Notes under the pieces: model-generated
The model's input: the letters and a program-made list of their open reading frames with translations, nothing else
What the model was told of the DNA's origin: nothing
Database searches by the model: none
Program-made: the position numbers and the translations under genes
Part shown: one piece after another, positions 32,314-54,900 of the stretch
Position numbering within the stretch: position 1 is the stretch's first letter
Layout of the letters: each line of letters starts with the position of its first letter
Origin: Dryobates pubescens
Taxonomy: Eukaryota; Chordata; Aves; Piciformes; Picidae
Assembly (NCBI RefSeq): GCF_014839835.1
Contig: NC_071632.1
Location: 10,372,487 to 10,436,486 of the forward strand
Length of the DNA stretch: 64,000 nt
Direction of reading: 5' to 3'

Positions 32314-35300
32314 GGTGCTGGCACTGGCACGGTGTGCGGGCACGGCCGGCTTAGCCCTTCTCCTTCTCGCGGGGGCTCAGGGGACGCTCTCGGGGCTGCA
32401 TAACCTGCGGGGGGAGAGAGGGGTGGGGGGCTTAGGGGGCACGGCCGGGGCTCCGTGTTGCCAGCGGCTGTCCCTGTCCGCAGGGTGCCACCGCGTCTGC
32501 CCCTCCTCGGCCGGCTCCGGGCTGGTTTGTCTTGGCAGGCAGAGTGCGTGGGAGAGCCACGGCCAAGACAAACGCCAGGAGGGGAGCGGAGCCGGGATGG
32601 CGGGAGGGGGCCCAGACCCCCCATCGGGACTCCGGGCACGGTGCCCGACCCCACAGACAAGAGCCAAACCCTGCAGCGCTGTGGCACAGAGTGACCCCCA
32701 GATGCAAGCCCCGGTGACCAGCGGCACCAAACCTCCGTCCCATTGCCCCAAACTTGCCCACTCGCTATTTCCACTCCACACTTGCCCCTTGGCAGCTCTG
32801 CGGGCACCCAGATGACCCCTCCGGCACCGGTGTGCTGCGTTTATTGCCACAGGATGTGGCTCCACGTGACAGTGGGGACCGAGGGGAGGGGAGGGTGGTG
32901 ACGGATGACTGCGTCTCACATGGGTGCCACACCACCACCGGCATCGTCACCATCACCCACCATGGGCCGTGGTGGGGCACGAGGAGCCGCAGCCCCAGCA
33001 GATGCCAAAGCTGTGCCTTCTTGTGCCCCACCACAGCCACCGGACTGACCCTTGGCACTACCCAACTCCAGCTGCTCCCTAATCCCTGCTGCCATCCGGC
33101 ACATCCACATTCCAGCCACGGATTAGCCGGCTCTCCTGCAGTGCCCACCGAGCCAAATCTGTCCTCCTAACTCATGATGGGACCTCCCCAACCTATGGCA
33201 CCCTATAGTGCCATGAGAAGGGGGCTGGCACAGCTCCAGTCTCACCAGTGTGAGACACGGGGGTGGGAACTGGGGGAGGGGGAACAAGTTGGCTACTCTG
33301 CTCCCACACCCCGAATGGTGCCAGGACCCCCCAGATGGATCCAAGACCCCCAAATGGAGCTGGGACCCCCGATCTGGGTGACAAGCTGGATGCTGAGGGG
33401 TCTTCACTGCTGCATCTCCCTGAACCCTGAGAACTGGGACCAGTACGTGAAGAGTGGAGAGTACCCAGTGCCAGTCGGAGCTGCTGCTAGGAGTGGAAGG
33501 CACTGAGGCACTGGGCAGAGCCCACTGGGATGGTGTTGAGTGACCAGCTGGGCACAGCCAGCACCATCCTAGTGCCTGCTTGTGTCACACAGGACCGTGT
33601 CCCAGTCCCACCCATGGCAGGGACATGGTGCTGAGCCACCACAGTCATGGGTGCCAGGGCTCCAGTGTGGGATGGCGCCCGCTGCTCCGGGCACTAAGCA
33701 GCTTTTGGGGCTTAATCCCGGGATTAGAGCCGGGAACACATCAGGGATTGTTCTCAAGAAGCGCCAGGCTCTCACTGGCTCTCCCCGAGAGACCACGGGG
33801 ACCTGGCAACATGATGCTAGGGCGGTTGAGCCAACGGTGCCAGGCCTGGCCATGCAGGGGACAGGCAACGCCTGGGTGCCAGTGGCCTGACCCCGTGGAA
33901 AGGGTGAGTGCAGCCGGGGGGGATGGGGACACTTCTGCTTTCCGTGGTGGAGGCTGAGTCAGCAGGCAGGCATGACCGGGGACGGCTCAGTGGCTCATGC
34001 CAGCCCTGCAGCAGAGCCCAGAGCCAGACAATGCCAGGAGCTGGGCACTGCACCGGGTCAATGCCTGCCTGTCCCACGGCTGATGCTGCTTCCCCGGGAA
34101 GCTCTGACACTAGAGCCAGGACGCCTCGTGGCCGTGGGGTGCCCCACTGCAGCTCTGCCAGTGCTCAGCACTGTACCACGAACACCACATAGCTTCAGGC
34201 ACTGGCACACTCATAGTGCCGCCATTGCGGCCAGGCAGGGTTGTGGTGCCACCACCATGCCCAGCCACAGGGCAAGAGGGTCAGGGCCACGTGCTGGGGC
34301 TGTGCCACGGGGGCCACGCCAGCAGGTGGGCTGGGGTGGTGGCGGTGCCAATGCCAGCCCCGCTGTGCCGGTTGGCCGGTGCAACACAATGGCCCCTTGT
34401 GCAGGGGAGGAGGCAGCCGCGATAAGCGGGGCAGGGCCGCCGATACGGGCACGGGCTGCCAGCGCCGCGCCGATAATTACCGGCTGGCTCCGATCCGCGC
34501 CAGCCGGCTCGGCGGCTGCCCGCTCGCATTCCTGGGACGGGTCCCGGCCTGCCCGCCTGATCCGCCAGGGGATTAGAGAGCCCGCGCCCACGCCCCGTGC
34601 CATGGGGCTGCCCACAGGGCCCCGGGCCCCCAGAACCACCACCAGCACCCACGGGTACCACATGATGGGGCAAGGGGGGAAGCAAGGGATTGCCCGGCCT
34701 GAGCAGCTTGTCCACACCGAGGTGTCCCCATCCACATCGAGGTGTCCCCAGTCTACACTGGGGTACCCCTGCCTGCAGCACAGACCCAGAAGCCCACAAC
34801 AGGGACAAGTTGGGCAGCCCTGGGGCTACCCAAAGCCACCCCATTGCCCTGTGCCAGTGCCAACGGCAGCATTGTACCTCCTCACACCATGTCACCCAGG
34901 ATGAGAACAGTGCTGGGAGCAGGTTCTTGATGTGGCATCACCCCCACACACACGTGCCATGTTTGTGCCCACACCAATGACAGTGACCACTGTGCCACAG
35001 CTGTGCAGGGGCTGGCACCACATCTGCAGCCCTGGTGCGCGCTGACACAGTAAGCAACATGTCCCTCACCATGCCACTAGGAACCTCTTGTGCTAGGTAA
35101 AACCAGAGCAGGGTGAGCCTGCCACAGGTCAGGCTGTGCCCGTTGCTCTGGGCAGGATGGGCTCCCCCAGTTGCCGCTAGCTGCCATCGGGAGCCCAGCC
35201 ACAGATGTGGTCCAGACCTCCTCACCCGGCTCCCCCAGACCCATGGCACCAGGGCAGAGGGCAGGAGAGCCCTGTCGCAGCAGGGACTGCCTGGAACCCT

Positions 35301-38300
35301 GGGCACTATCCAGCCAGCGGCGAGGAGAGGGCGATGTAGCACAGCGTTGGCCTGGGCACCACAAATCACGGGGAGCATCGGCACCGGTCATGGGGAGCAC
35401 CGGGTACTGCCCTGGCAGAGCAGCCCCGGCAGTGCCCCGAGGCTGCCCTGGCATTACTGCCCACGGGCAGCACCGGGGGCAGAGCTGCTCCCGCCCCCCT
35501 GTGCCCGGGCTATGTCACAACACCGGGCAGCTCGGGAACGCACCAGCACCAGGAGCCCCCGCGCCCCAAAACGGAGACAGTGCCATGGTCTTGTGTCCTG
35601 CCCACCCCCGCAGTCCCACGGCCCGGCTCACCTGGTTCCTCCGAGACCCCCCTGGAGGTGCGGCCGCCCCAAGCCCCCCCTGGCAGAAGGGATGTCGCAG
35701 CGCCCCCACGGCCGCGGCCGGACAGGGGCCCCCAACCCGGCAGAACTTTTCCGGACGCTGCAACTTGAGAAGCTACCGAAAATGAGAAGCTACCGAAAAT
35801 GTGTTCCCTCCTCCCCCGGCTGCCTCAGAACCTCCGGATCCGGGGCATGAACCACCCGTCCCCACGCCCGTGCTTGTGTCTCCACGCCCGTGCCAGCGCC
35901 ACCACCGCATCTGGGGACCTGCCTTGGGGCAGGGGGGCAGCGGACAGGGGCTGCCCAGCCTGTGACCCAGCCGTGTCATCCCTCCTGCCACGACTGAGGG
36001 GTCACTGCCACCCACTGTCACCCCCCATCACCACTGCCATGGCTGCCAGGTCCCTGCCACCCACCACCACAGCCACCTCAGCCCAGCCTTGCAGGGGGCA
36101 GCACCCTCCGTGCAGCACCAGACCTCGTGTGGTACTGCACTCCCTATACAGCACTGGCAACCCCCCATGTGGCATGGGATCCCCACCTCAGCTGGCACTC
36201 CCTGCTGCTGTCCCCAGCCTAGCGCTGGTGTGGGCACTGGCACAGCCACCTCCCCTACTAACCCACTGCCCCAGTGCCATGATGCCAGGCACCATGTGCC
36301 ACACCAGTGACATGCACCAGCGCTGACCCCTGGCAGCTGCCATAGGAGGGTCACGCCTGTGGGCATAGCCCCCACCCCCAGCTCACCCACAGCTTGGCTG
36401 GGGGCCAGCCACTTACCCCCCACCCACAGCAAGGATGTATGAACCCAGCGGTGCCATTCCCCATGCCCAGCACACAGCTGTGCCCCACTCACCCCATCAC
36501 CCACCGACCCAGTGAAGCTGCAGCTTCCCACGGAGGCTGCCGGGCACCTGGCGGCTGGCACGTGTCCTCAGGGTGGCACCTTGCCCTGGTGGGCAACGGC
36601 GCAGGGCCGGAGTGTAGCCAGGGGCAGCAGGCAGCCGTTCTCTGCCCCTCTGTGCCACGCGCTGCTGCTGGCCGGCCGCCGGGCAGAGCTTTTATAGTGG
36701 CGCGGAAGGAAAAACCTCGGCAGCGGCAGCGCAAGGCTTTGTTTGGGTGAGCCGGCACCGGGCACTTCATCCAAACACCGCCGCGCTGCCAAGTCCCGCA
36801 GCGGCTCTGCGGGCAGCCCCACCTCTGCCCCGTGGCTCCTGCTGGGCACGGGGGCAGCCAGCGACTGGCAAATGCCAACGGAAAGGCCTCATGGAGCTGA
36901 GGGGGGACATGGCAGAGAGGCAGAAGGGCATTTTGTGGGTGCTGTGGGGCAGGGACCAGGGAGGAACTCCCCTGCTGACGGCCTTGGCACCACTGTCAGG
37001 TCCCAGGGCACTCAGCCCAGTCCCTGTGGCCAGCGGGTCCCCTCTAATGACAGGGTTGAGCTTGTGGGGGACATGCCGTGGATGGCAGCCAGAGTCCCCC
37101 ACCCCACAGGACATTGCAGAGGATGGGGTGGGGGAGGGGAGCAGGAGAACCTGAGATGGATAAGACGGGGGCCCCTCCTGCCCCCTGCTTGTCCCCTGCA
37201 ACGCCCCTGCCCGCAGGACGGAAGCAGTGCCCATGGGGAGCCATAGCCATCAGTGCCAGGAGGGTTGTTAGGCCAATCAATCTGGCGCTCGTGGCAGCCC
37301 TTGAAGTGGAGCAGTGACCCTGAAGGGTCCTGCAGCCCATGCCCGCAGCTGCCACACAGAGAGGGGGAGGGCACAGATCCCTTCCCAGGGACCCACCCCC
37401 AGGGCCGTGGGAGCCCACACCAGTGGGCGAGTGGGAGAGCGGCTGGGGCTGGAGCCGTGCCCAGGGTTGCTCAACCCCTTGGCAGCATTTCGCAAGCAGG
37501 CAGAGCCGCTCACCACCCAGCGCGGCACATGGCGGCTGTTGGTAGGCACACGGTGCCAGGAGAGCACCAACCGCAGGGCACCGATGGGGACACGCTGGGA
37601 TGGGGCAGAGCCCCACGTCGCTCCCTCTGCCCTGGCCACTGTGCCGGTGGGAATGGGGTAGTTGTGTGCCCTGACATGGTGGCACACACCGGTGCTGTGC
37701 CCCAGTGCCAGTCTCCAGTGCTGACACCCAGTGTCCCATTTCTCACCTGCCGAGGGTCGCGGGTGGGCTCAGGAGCTGGGCAGGCAGCGCATGGATTGTC
37801 CTCGAGTTGCTGGGGGACAAAACCACACCGAGGGGTGAAGCCTACCGGTAGCAACCGGCATCCCCGAAGCCGGAAACGGTGCCAGGGCCGCCCGGGCATT
37901 CTCACACCGGATCCGGCCCCGGGAAACGTCGAGGTGTCAAGTCCCGGTGGGCACAGCTGGGGATGGGTGGGCGGGAGGAGGGTATGGGGGGCTGCCAGCA
38001 GCCGGGTATGCTGCTCCCAATGCGGGCAAAGGAGCAGAGGGACCCCGAAGTCTGTTCTGGAGCCCCATGGATCCCTGCTGAGGAACCCTGGGACACAGCC
38101 CGGGCTCCTCCCGTCCCGCGGCGGGGCCCGAGGTGGCAGAGCGGGGAAGCGGGGCTGGTCCAGAAGCCGGTGCCTCGGGAGGAGCCTCAGGGCCGGTGCA
38201 GCGCCCCGGGCGGGTGCCATCCAGCAGCGGGGGTGGGGTGGGACCGGGACCGGCGCTGCCATGAACGGACGGGACGAGACGAGAGCAACGGGAGCGCTGG

Positions 38301-38380
38301 CAGGGGGATCGAGGCGGGCACCGGGATCAGCGGGAAGGGCACAGCGGGGAAGGAAGGGAGACAGCAGGGAGGGAACGGGG
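32314..38380. other. Upstream region of SLC4A2, no gene recognised
   Basis: About 6 kb between SLC4A2 first coding exons and the CDK5 promoter. Many short GC-rich open frames occur on both strands but none shows a recognisable domain or conserved splice pattern. It probably contains the first intron of long SLC4A2 transcripts. A TATA-type element on the minus strand is listed separately. Confidence 0.5.
36689..36697 (-). promoter_or_regulatory. TATA box-like element on the minus strand
   Basis: CTATAAAAG on the minus strand in a GC-rich setting (CCACTATAAAAGCTCTGCCC), 4.4 kb upstream of the first SLC4A2 coding exon. Donor-like GT sites lie downstream. It could be a tissue-specific SLC4A2 promoter; there is no direct evidence of transcription. 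Confidence 0.35.
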
Positions 38381-38966
38381 TGACAGCGGGGAGGGAAAGT
38401 GGGGACAGCACCGGGACCGGACCGGATCGGATCGGCACCGGCCGAGCCCTGCCACACCCCGCCAGCGGAGAGTCCCGACCGCTTACCGGAGAGTCCCGCC
38501 GAGCCGGGCGGGTCTGCGCGGTCCCGCGGGGCGGAGCGGCGGCGGCAGCGGGAGCGCGCTGGGGCGGAGTGGGGTGGGGCGGTACCGGGAGGCTCCAGAC
38601 CGCACCCAGCAGCGTCCCGGGCAGGCTTTGTCACTGTCCCCTCGCTGCCCCGTCAGGGGACCCTACCGTGGCCCGTCCCCGTGCTGCCGAGCCGCAGGGC
38701 GGAGAGGGCAGCCCCGGGACTCGAACCCGGAACCGGAGGGCGGGGAGGGCGTCGCCGGGGGCGTGATCAGCGTCGGGGGTGTGACGGGGAGAGGCCGCGC
38801 GGGGGCTGCCGGGAGGCGTGGCAGAGGGGCGGGGCCGCGCTTCGTGGGGCCCTCTGGGAGGTGTGGCGGGGCGGGGCCGCGCTGCGCGGGGTCTGCCGGG
38901 AAGTGTGGCGGCGGCGGCGGGGCCGGGGCCGGTACCGGGGCTGGGGCCGGAGCGGACCGCGGCGCG
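38380..38966. promoter_or_regulatory. Probable bidirectional CpG promoter of SLC4A2 and CDK5
   Basis: CpG-dense block just before the CDK5 start codon. On the minus strand a good donor (CTCTCCG|GTAAGCGG, exon end 38487) could close a non-coding first exon of SLC4A2. GGGACTCTCC occurs twice on the minus strand (38467-38476 and 38488-38497), flanking that donor. CDK5 transcription would start on the plus strand nearer 38.9 kb. The human genes are likewise head to head. Confidence 0.5.
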
Positions 38967-42388
<3,422 letters not shown>

Positions 42389-42859
42389 CACCCCCCAGCA
42401 CTGGGCACCCCCCAGGGCAGCTCCTGGCACACTCCTGGCAGCATGGGGGGACACAGCCCTGTCATGGCAGCATGGGGCCTGGGGGTAGGTGAGGTGCCAG
42501 CATCCCAAATCTGCAGCCAGCCCCTACCCCCCTATTTATTAGGTTTTTAACCCATTGCCACCCTGGCTACGGGGTGCTGGTGTGACCCCATTTGACTCCC
42601 TCAGACCTATGGGGCTGCTGGGGGCAGTGCCAGGAGCCCCCTGAGCCCTCAGCCTGGGGCCACAGTGCTGGTGGAGGGGCAGGATCCTCTGGGACCAGAC
42701 ATGGGGTGGATGAGACTCCTCCTTCAGTGGGACCCCTTCCCTCTCCCCACTTCCCCCTGGCCCTTTCCCTTCCACGGGGGGGTCCTGGGTGCCAGCTCCC
42801 TGGGGAGGGGGCACCCCCTTTTGTACCACTGCTGTACGTGAGTCCCTGTTTGTTACCTC

Positions 42860-42865
42860 CATAAA
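42860..42865 (+). terminator. CDK5: Possible CDK5 poly(A) signal
   Basis: CATAAA, a weak variant, about 470 nt after the stop in a TGTTTGTTACCTCC context. No canonical AATAAA is seen before the ASIC3 3' end. Confidence 0.4.
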
Positions 42866-42956
42866 GCGCTTCCCACCCCGCAGCGCCGACCTCCTCCTTC
42901 CTGGGGAATCCCAGGACGCCCCCAGCAGCACAGGAGCCCGCGGCCCGGGGCAGACT

Positions 42957-42962
42957 TTTAAT
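42957..42962 (-). terminator. ASIC3: ASIC3 poly(A) signal
   Basis: TTTAAT on the plus strand gives ATTAAA on the minus strand, 340 nt beyond the ASIC3 stop. It lies about 90 bp from the putative CDK5 signal, so these genes too end tail to tail. Confidence 0.6.
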
Positions 42963-43301
42963 GGGGAAGGGGGCTGGGGGGGACACAGACACACACAGAG
43001 CGCAGCTTGGGGGTGTCTTGGGCACAAGCAGCACATGCAGGGACACGGAACAGAGCCGGGGGGGGGGTCCTGCCACCCCCAGCGCCCCACCCCCCGCCAC
43101 GCCTCCGGGGGTTCCCCCAGAGCAGAGCATTTGCTTGGCGGGAGGGAGACCGGGGCACTTCGGGGCTCGGTGCCAGCCCCACAGCCGCAGTTTGGGTGCC
43201 CCAGGGCAGAGCGGGGGTGGGGGCTGCACCAGCGCCTCTCCCACACCCCAGTGCCCCTTCCCGGCCCGGCCGGGGGTCGCGGGCCCCTCAGCAGGAGGTG
43301 C

Positions 43302-50958
<7,657 letters not shown>

Positions 50959-51560
50959 CCTGACTCCCCCGGTACCACCCCCTCCGGAGCGCTACCCCCC
51001 GCCCTTAGCCCGCCCCCCACAGCCCCCGGCCCATCGCCGCGCCCGGGGGGCTGCGGGTGGGCACCGGGGGTGCCGGGGGCAGGGTGGGCAAAGACAGGAC
51101 TGGTTGCACTGAATCCCCCCCTCCGCTGCCGGTGCCGCCCGCCTTCTGCCAGCAGTCTCGGCCTCAGCCCCGATGTTGGTGCCGGTCCTGGCTCCGCTCC
51201 TGGTGCCGACTGTAGCCTCAGACCCTGCCTCGGTCCCAGCCCCGATCTCGGTGCTGGTCGCAGCCCCGGTGCCGGTCCCGCTCTTGGTCGCAGCCCCGGT
51301 GCCGGTGCAGCGGCGCAGCCGCTGCCGGTCCCGCCCCCGCCCCTCCCGCCGCGGCTCCACCCGCCTCCGCCCCCCGGCGAACGAAAGGAGATGGGGGGGG
51401 GAGGGGGGCAGCGAGGGGCTGGGCCGGACTCTGGGGAAGTGTCTACCGCTGCCCCCCGGTTGCTCACACCTCCCGCGGCACCCGCGGCTGCGACCCGGGG
51501 CCACCCCGGAGCCCTCCTTGAGGCAGTAGCAGCCGGGCCAGGGTGGGCAGGGAAACTCAG
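50959..51560 (-). promoter_or_regulatory. ASIC3: CpG-rich 5' region of ASIC3
   Basis: CpG-dense sequence immediately upstream of the ASIC3 start codon, with repeated 'ggtgccggtc' and 'tggtcgcagccccggtgccg' words near 51.2-51.3 kb. No TATA box. It lies between the ASIC3 5' end and the ABCB8 3' end, which are in tandem. Confidence 0.55.
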
Positions 51561-51871
51561 GGACATGAGTCCCCCTACCCCAGGAATGACACAGGAGTCC
51601 CCATCTGAGGGGGTTACACCCCTGTGTGGCCACCCCTGTGCCAGAGGAAGATGCAGAGGACCCAGCTCCCCAGAGGGCGACATAAAGGTCATAGAACTCC
51701 TCACCCCGGAGGCTGACACATTCTCCCCTTCCACACAGGACACTGCCACTCCTGTGGGCTGCAGGCAGGGAGAGGCAAGATCAGCCCTACTAGCCCTCTC
51801 CCCCACCAAGCCCAGTGTCCTCCCCACAGCATCAATACACAGCAGTCCCCCCAGTCACCTTCCAGCCCTGG

Positions 51872-51877
51872 TTTATT
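51872..51877 (-). terminator. ABCB8: ABCB8 poly(A) signal
   Basis: TTTATT on plus (AATAAA on minus) only 54 bp beyond the ABCB8 stop codon at 51931, so the 3'UTR is very short. Confidence 0.75.
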
Positions 51878-51930
51878 GGGGAGCAGCAGGGGGGCACCCT
51901 GGGGGCAAGAGCTTCCCCCCTCTGCCACGC

Positions 51931-54900
51931 TCATGACCCGTCCTTGGTCTGGCGCCGGATGAGCTCAGCGTAGAGACCGCCTCGGCGCAGCAGCTCCTCA
52001 TGGGTCCCGGCCTGCAGAGAGGTGGCACCATGGGGGTGGCAGAGACCATGTCACCCATGGGTGTGGTGGAGATAGAGACACCATGGGGGGGTGGTGCCAT
52101 GGGGATGGCAGAGACAGGGACACCATAGGAATGTGGAAATGGTGGAACCATAGAGGTGACGGAGACCATTCATGGGGAAGGCAGAGATGGTGGCACTCAA
52201 GGGGATGATGGAGACAGTGGCACCCATGGGGATGGTGGAGGGGGTGCCACTCAGGCAGCAGGCTAACCCTCCCCCCACCACCCACAACCCCTCCCCGTCA
52301 CTACTCACCTCAGCCACCCGTCCCTGCGCCAGCACCACAATGAGGTCGGCGCCGCGGATGGTGCTGAGGCGGTGGGCGATGAGCAGCACGGTGCGGCCGG
52401 CGGCAGCGCGGTCCAGGGCCTCCTGCACCACCTGCTCTGACTGGGCATCCAGGGCGCTGGTGGCCTCATCCAGGATCAGCACCGGAGGGTCCTTCAGCAG
52501 CGCCCGGGCGATGGCAATGCGCTGCTTCTGCCCCCCTGAGAGCGCCATGCCACGTTCGCCTGCCCGGGACCACCACGAGGTGCTGGTCACACCACAGCTT
52601 GGGGACAAGCCCCTGTTCCCACACTAGAACTCCCAGAAACACCAGCACCCAGCTGCCTCTATCCCCTGGGTGCCCAGTGCCGCCACTGCTGCTCCTGGCA
52701 CGGCTCCGCGCCAGCAATGACCATCAGGAGGCATCCTCAAGGGCACTTGGGCCACCTTGGCCAGGCTCTGGTGCTCATCTGTCCATCCCACAGGGACATT
52801 TCGGTGGTCCCCAGTTGCCTCCCACCCCCACCATGCCCACACCGCAGCACACAGCCTGGCACATACCCACCACGGTGTGGTAGCCTTCAGGAAAGCTGCG
52901 GATGAAGCCGTCGGCGTTGGCGAGCCGGGCGGCAGCGTAGACCTCGTCATCGGAGGCTCCTGGCTTACCAAAGCGAATGTTCTCCAGGATGGTTGTGCCG
53001 AACAGCACCGGCTCCTGCCCCGGCACAGAGGCGCTCAGCCCTGGGTGGGTTCATGCTGCAGTGCCCAGGGCAAGCGCCACATGGCATTCCCCTGCCCCAC
53101 GGTACCCCCCACCCTATGCCAGCCCCACGGTATTCCCTTGCACCATGCCAGCCCCATGGTACCTCCTGCCCTATGCCAGCCCCATGGTATTCCTCTGCCC
53201 CATGCCAGCCCCACAGCAGCCACATGGCATTCCCCTGCCCCATGGCACTCCCTGTGCCAAGGCATGCCCCTGCCCCACGGCAGCCCCCACCTGGCTGATG
53301 AAGCCGATGACGTGGCCCCGCAGCCAGGAAGGGTCCAGGGTGGCAATGTCATGCCCGTCCAGGGTGATGGTGCCCTGGGTGGGCTCATAGAACCGCTCCA
53401 GCAGTGCTGCCACTGTTGACTTCCCTGTCAAGGGTGACATCAGCATCCCCCATTACCCACCCCTGTGCCCCCTGGCATCATGGAAGGAAGGGGGGGGGTG
53501 TCAGTTCCCAGTCCCTGCTGCCCACTGGGCAGAGGACTGGGGCACAAGAGCTTGCATCTAGGGTCTGGTGAGGGTGACATCATCCCCCTGCCCTTGTACT
53601 GTGGGGAGGTCTGGAAAGGGTCCGAGGGGGGCTGGGGTACCTCCTCCAGAGGGTCCCACAATGGCCACAGTGTGGCAGGGGGGCAGGGTGAGGCTGAAGT
53701 CCTGCAGGACAGGGTATCCAGGACGTGTGGGGTAGCTGTGGAGAGAGGAGTGGGGGGCTTTGAGGAGAGGACCAGGGAGGCTGCAGGAGCATGGTGACAT
53801 CTCCCAGCCTGTTGAGTGCCTTGGTGGGGTCTGGGTGGGGGTCCTGAGGATCTCACCTGAAGCAGACACGGTGGAACCGGATGCGGCCGAGCAGGGAGTG
53901 GTAGGGGATGGTGCCCCCTCCCCGCAGCCCCACGCTGGGCTCCAGTGCCAGCAGCTCGAAGACACGGGCACCGGCACTCAGACCTCGCACCACCTGTGTA
54001 TGGGATGGTGCTGGGAGCACCTTCAGAGCCCTCCCTGGACCCCTAGTAACTGTCCCACAGCCCCAGCGGGGCTGGCAGGGGGCCCCATCACCTTACCTGC
54101 CCCAGCAGGATGGAAATGTTGGCCAAGGACCTGGGTGCACAAGGGGGATGCTAAGCTCAGGGCTGTGCCTGGGCAAGCTGCAGCACACTGGGGGATGCCA
54201 GGGGCTGCCCTGACCTTTGCACTGTCTGCGAGGCCACCAGAAAGGACATGAGGTCACCTGGAGACAGCTCATCCCCGGCCATCAAGGAGCCACCAACGAA
54301 GATGGTACCCAGGACGATGCCTGCAGGAATGTGGAAGACATGTGACCTGGGTGGGGGTTGTGCCACATGGCACTGCCAAATCCTGCCCCATGGTAGCACC
54401 AGGTTCTGCCCCACAGCCCTGCCAGGCCCCTGCCTCATGGCACCACCAAATCCTAAGCCACAGCGCTGCCAGATGCTGACCCATGGCCCTGCTCACCATT
54501 GAGTGCCAGGTTGGAGAGCCCCTGGAAGGCAGCAATGCCCAGCCCCAGGCGCTGGCTCAGATGGCTGGCACTATCCACCTCGTTGCGGTACAGCCTGTGG
54601 GCAGTAACAAGATGATGACCAGGATGCTCCCTAGAGCCTGTCCCCCTTCCAGACCCTTCCAGGCTGTGCCCTTTACTCCTCACCCTGCCTGCTGGTCCTC
54701 CATGGCAAAGGCACGCACTGTCCGGACATTGCCCAGCACCTCATCAGCCACACCAGTGGCTTTGGCTACCTGCAGGGATGGGCACAGATGGGGGCACAGG
54801 TGAGACACTCCCTGAGCCTGGGGAGAACTGGGATGCCCTGGGGGGGTGTCAGGTCTGGGTGAGGGTTAAGGGGGGTCTTACCTGCTCCTGTGCCTGTCGG

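Noticed and set aside
38705-38735. tRNA T-arm-like sequence (GGGTTCGAGTCCCG) on the minus strand in the CDK5 promoter
   Set aside because: Only the B-box stem-loop matches. No A box, anticodon arm or complete acceptor stem could be found at the proper distance.
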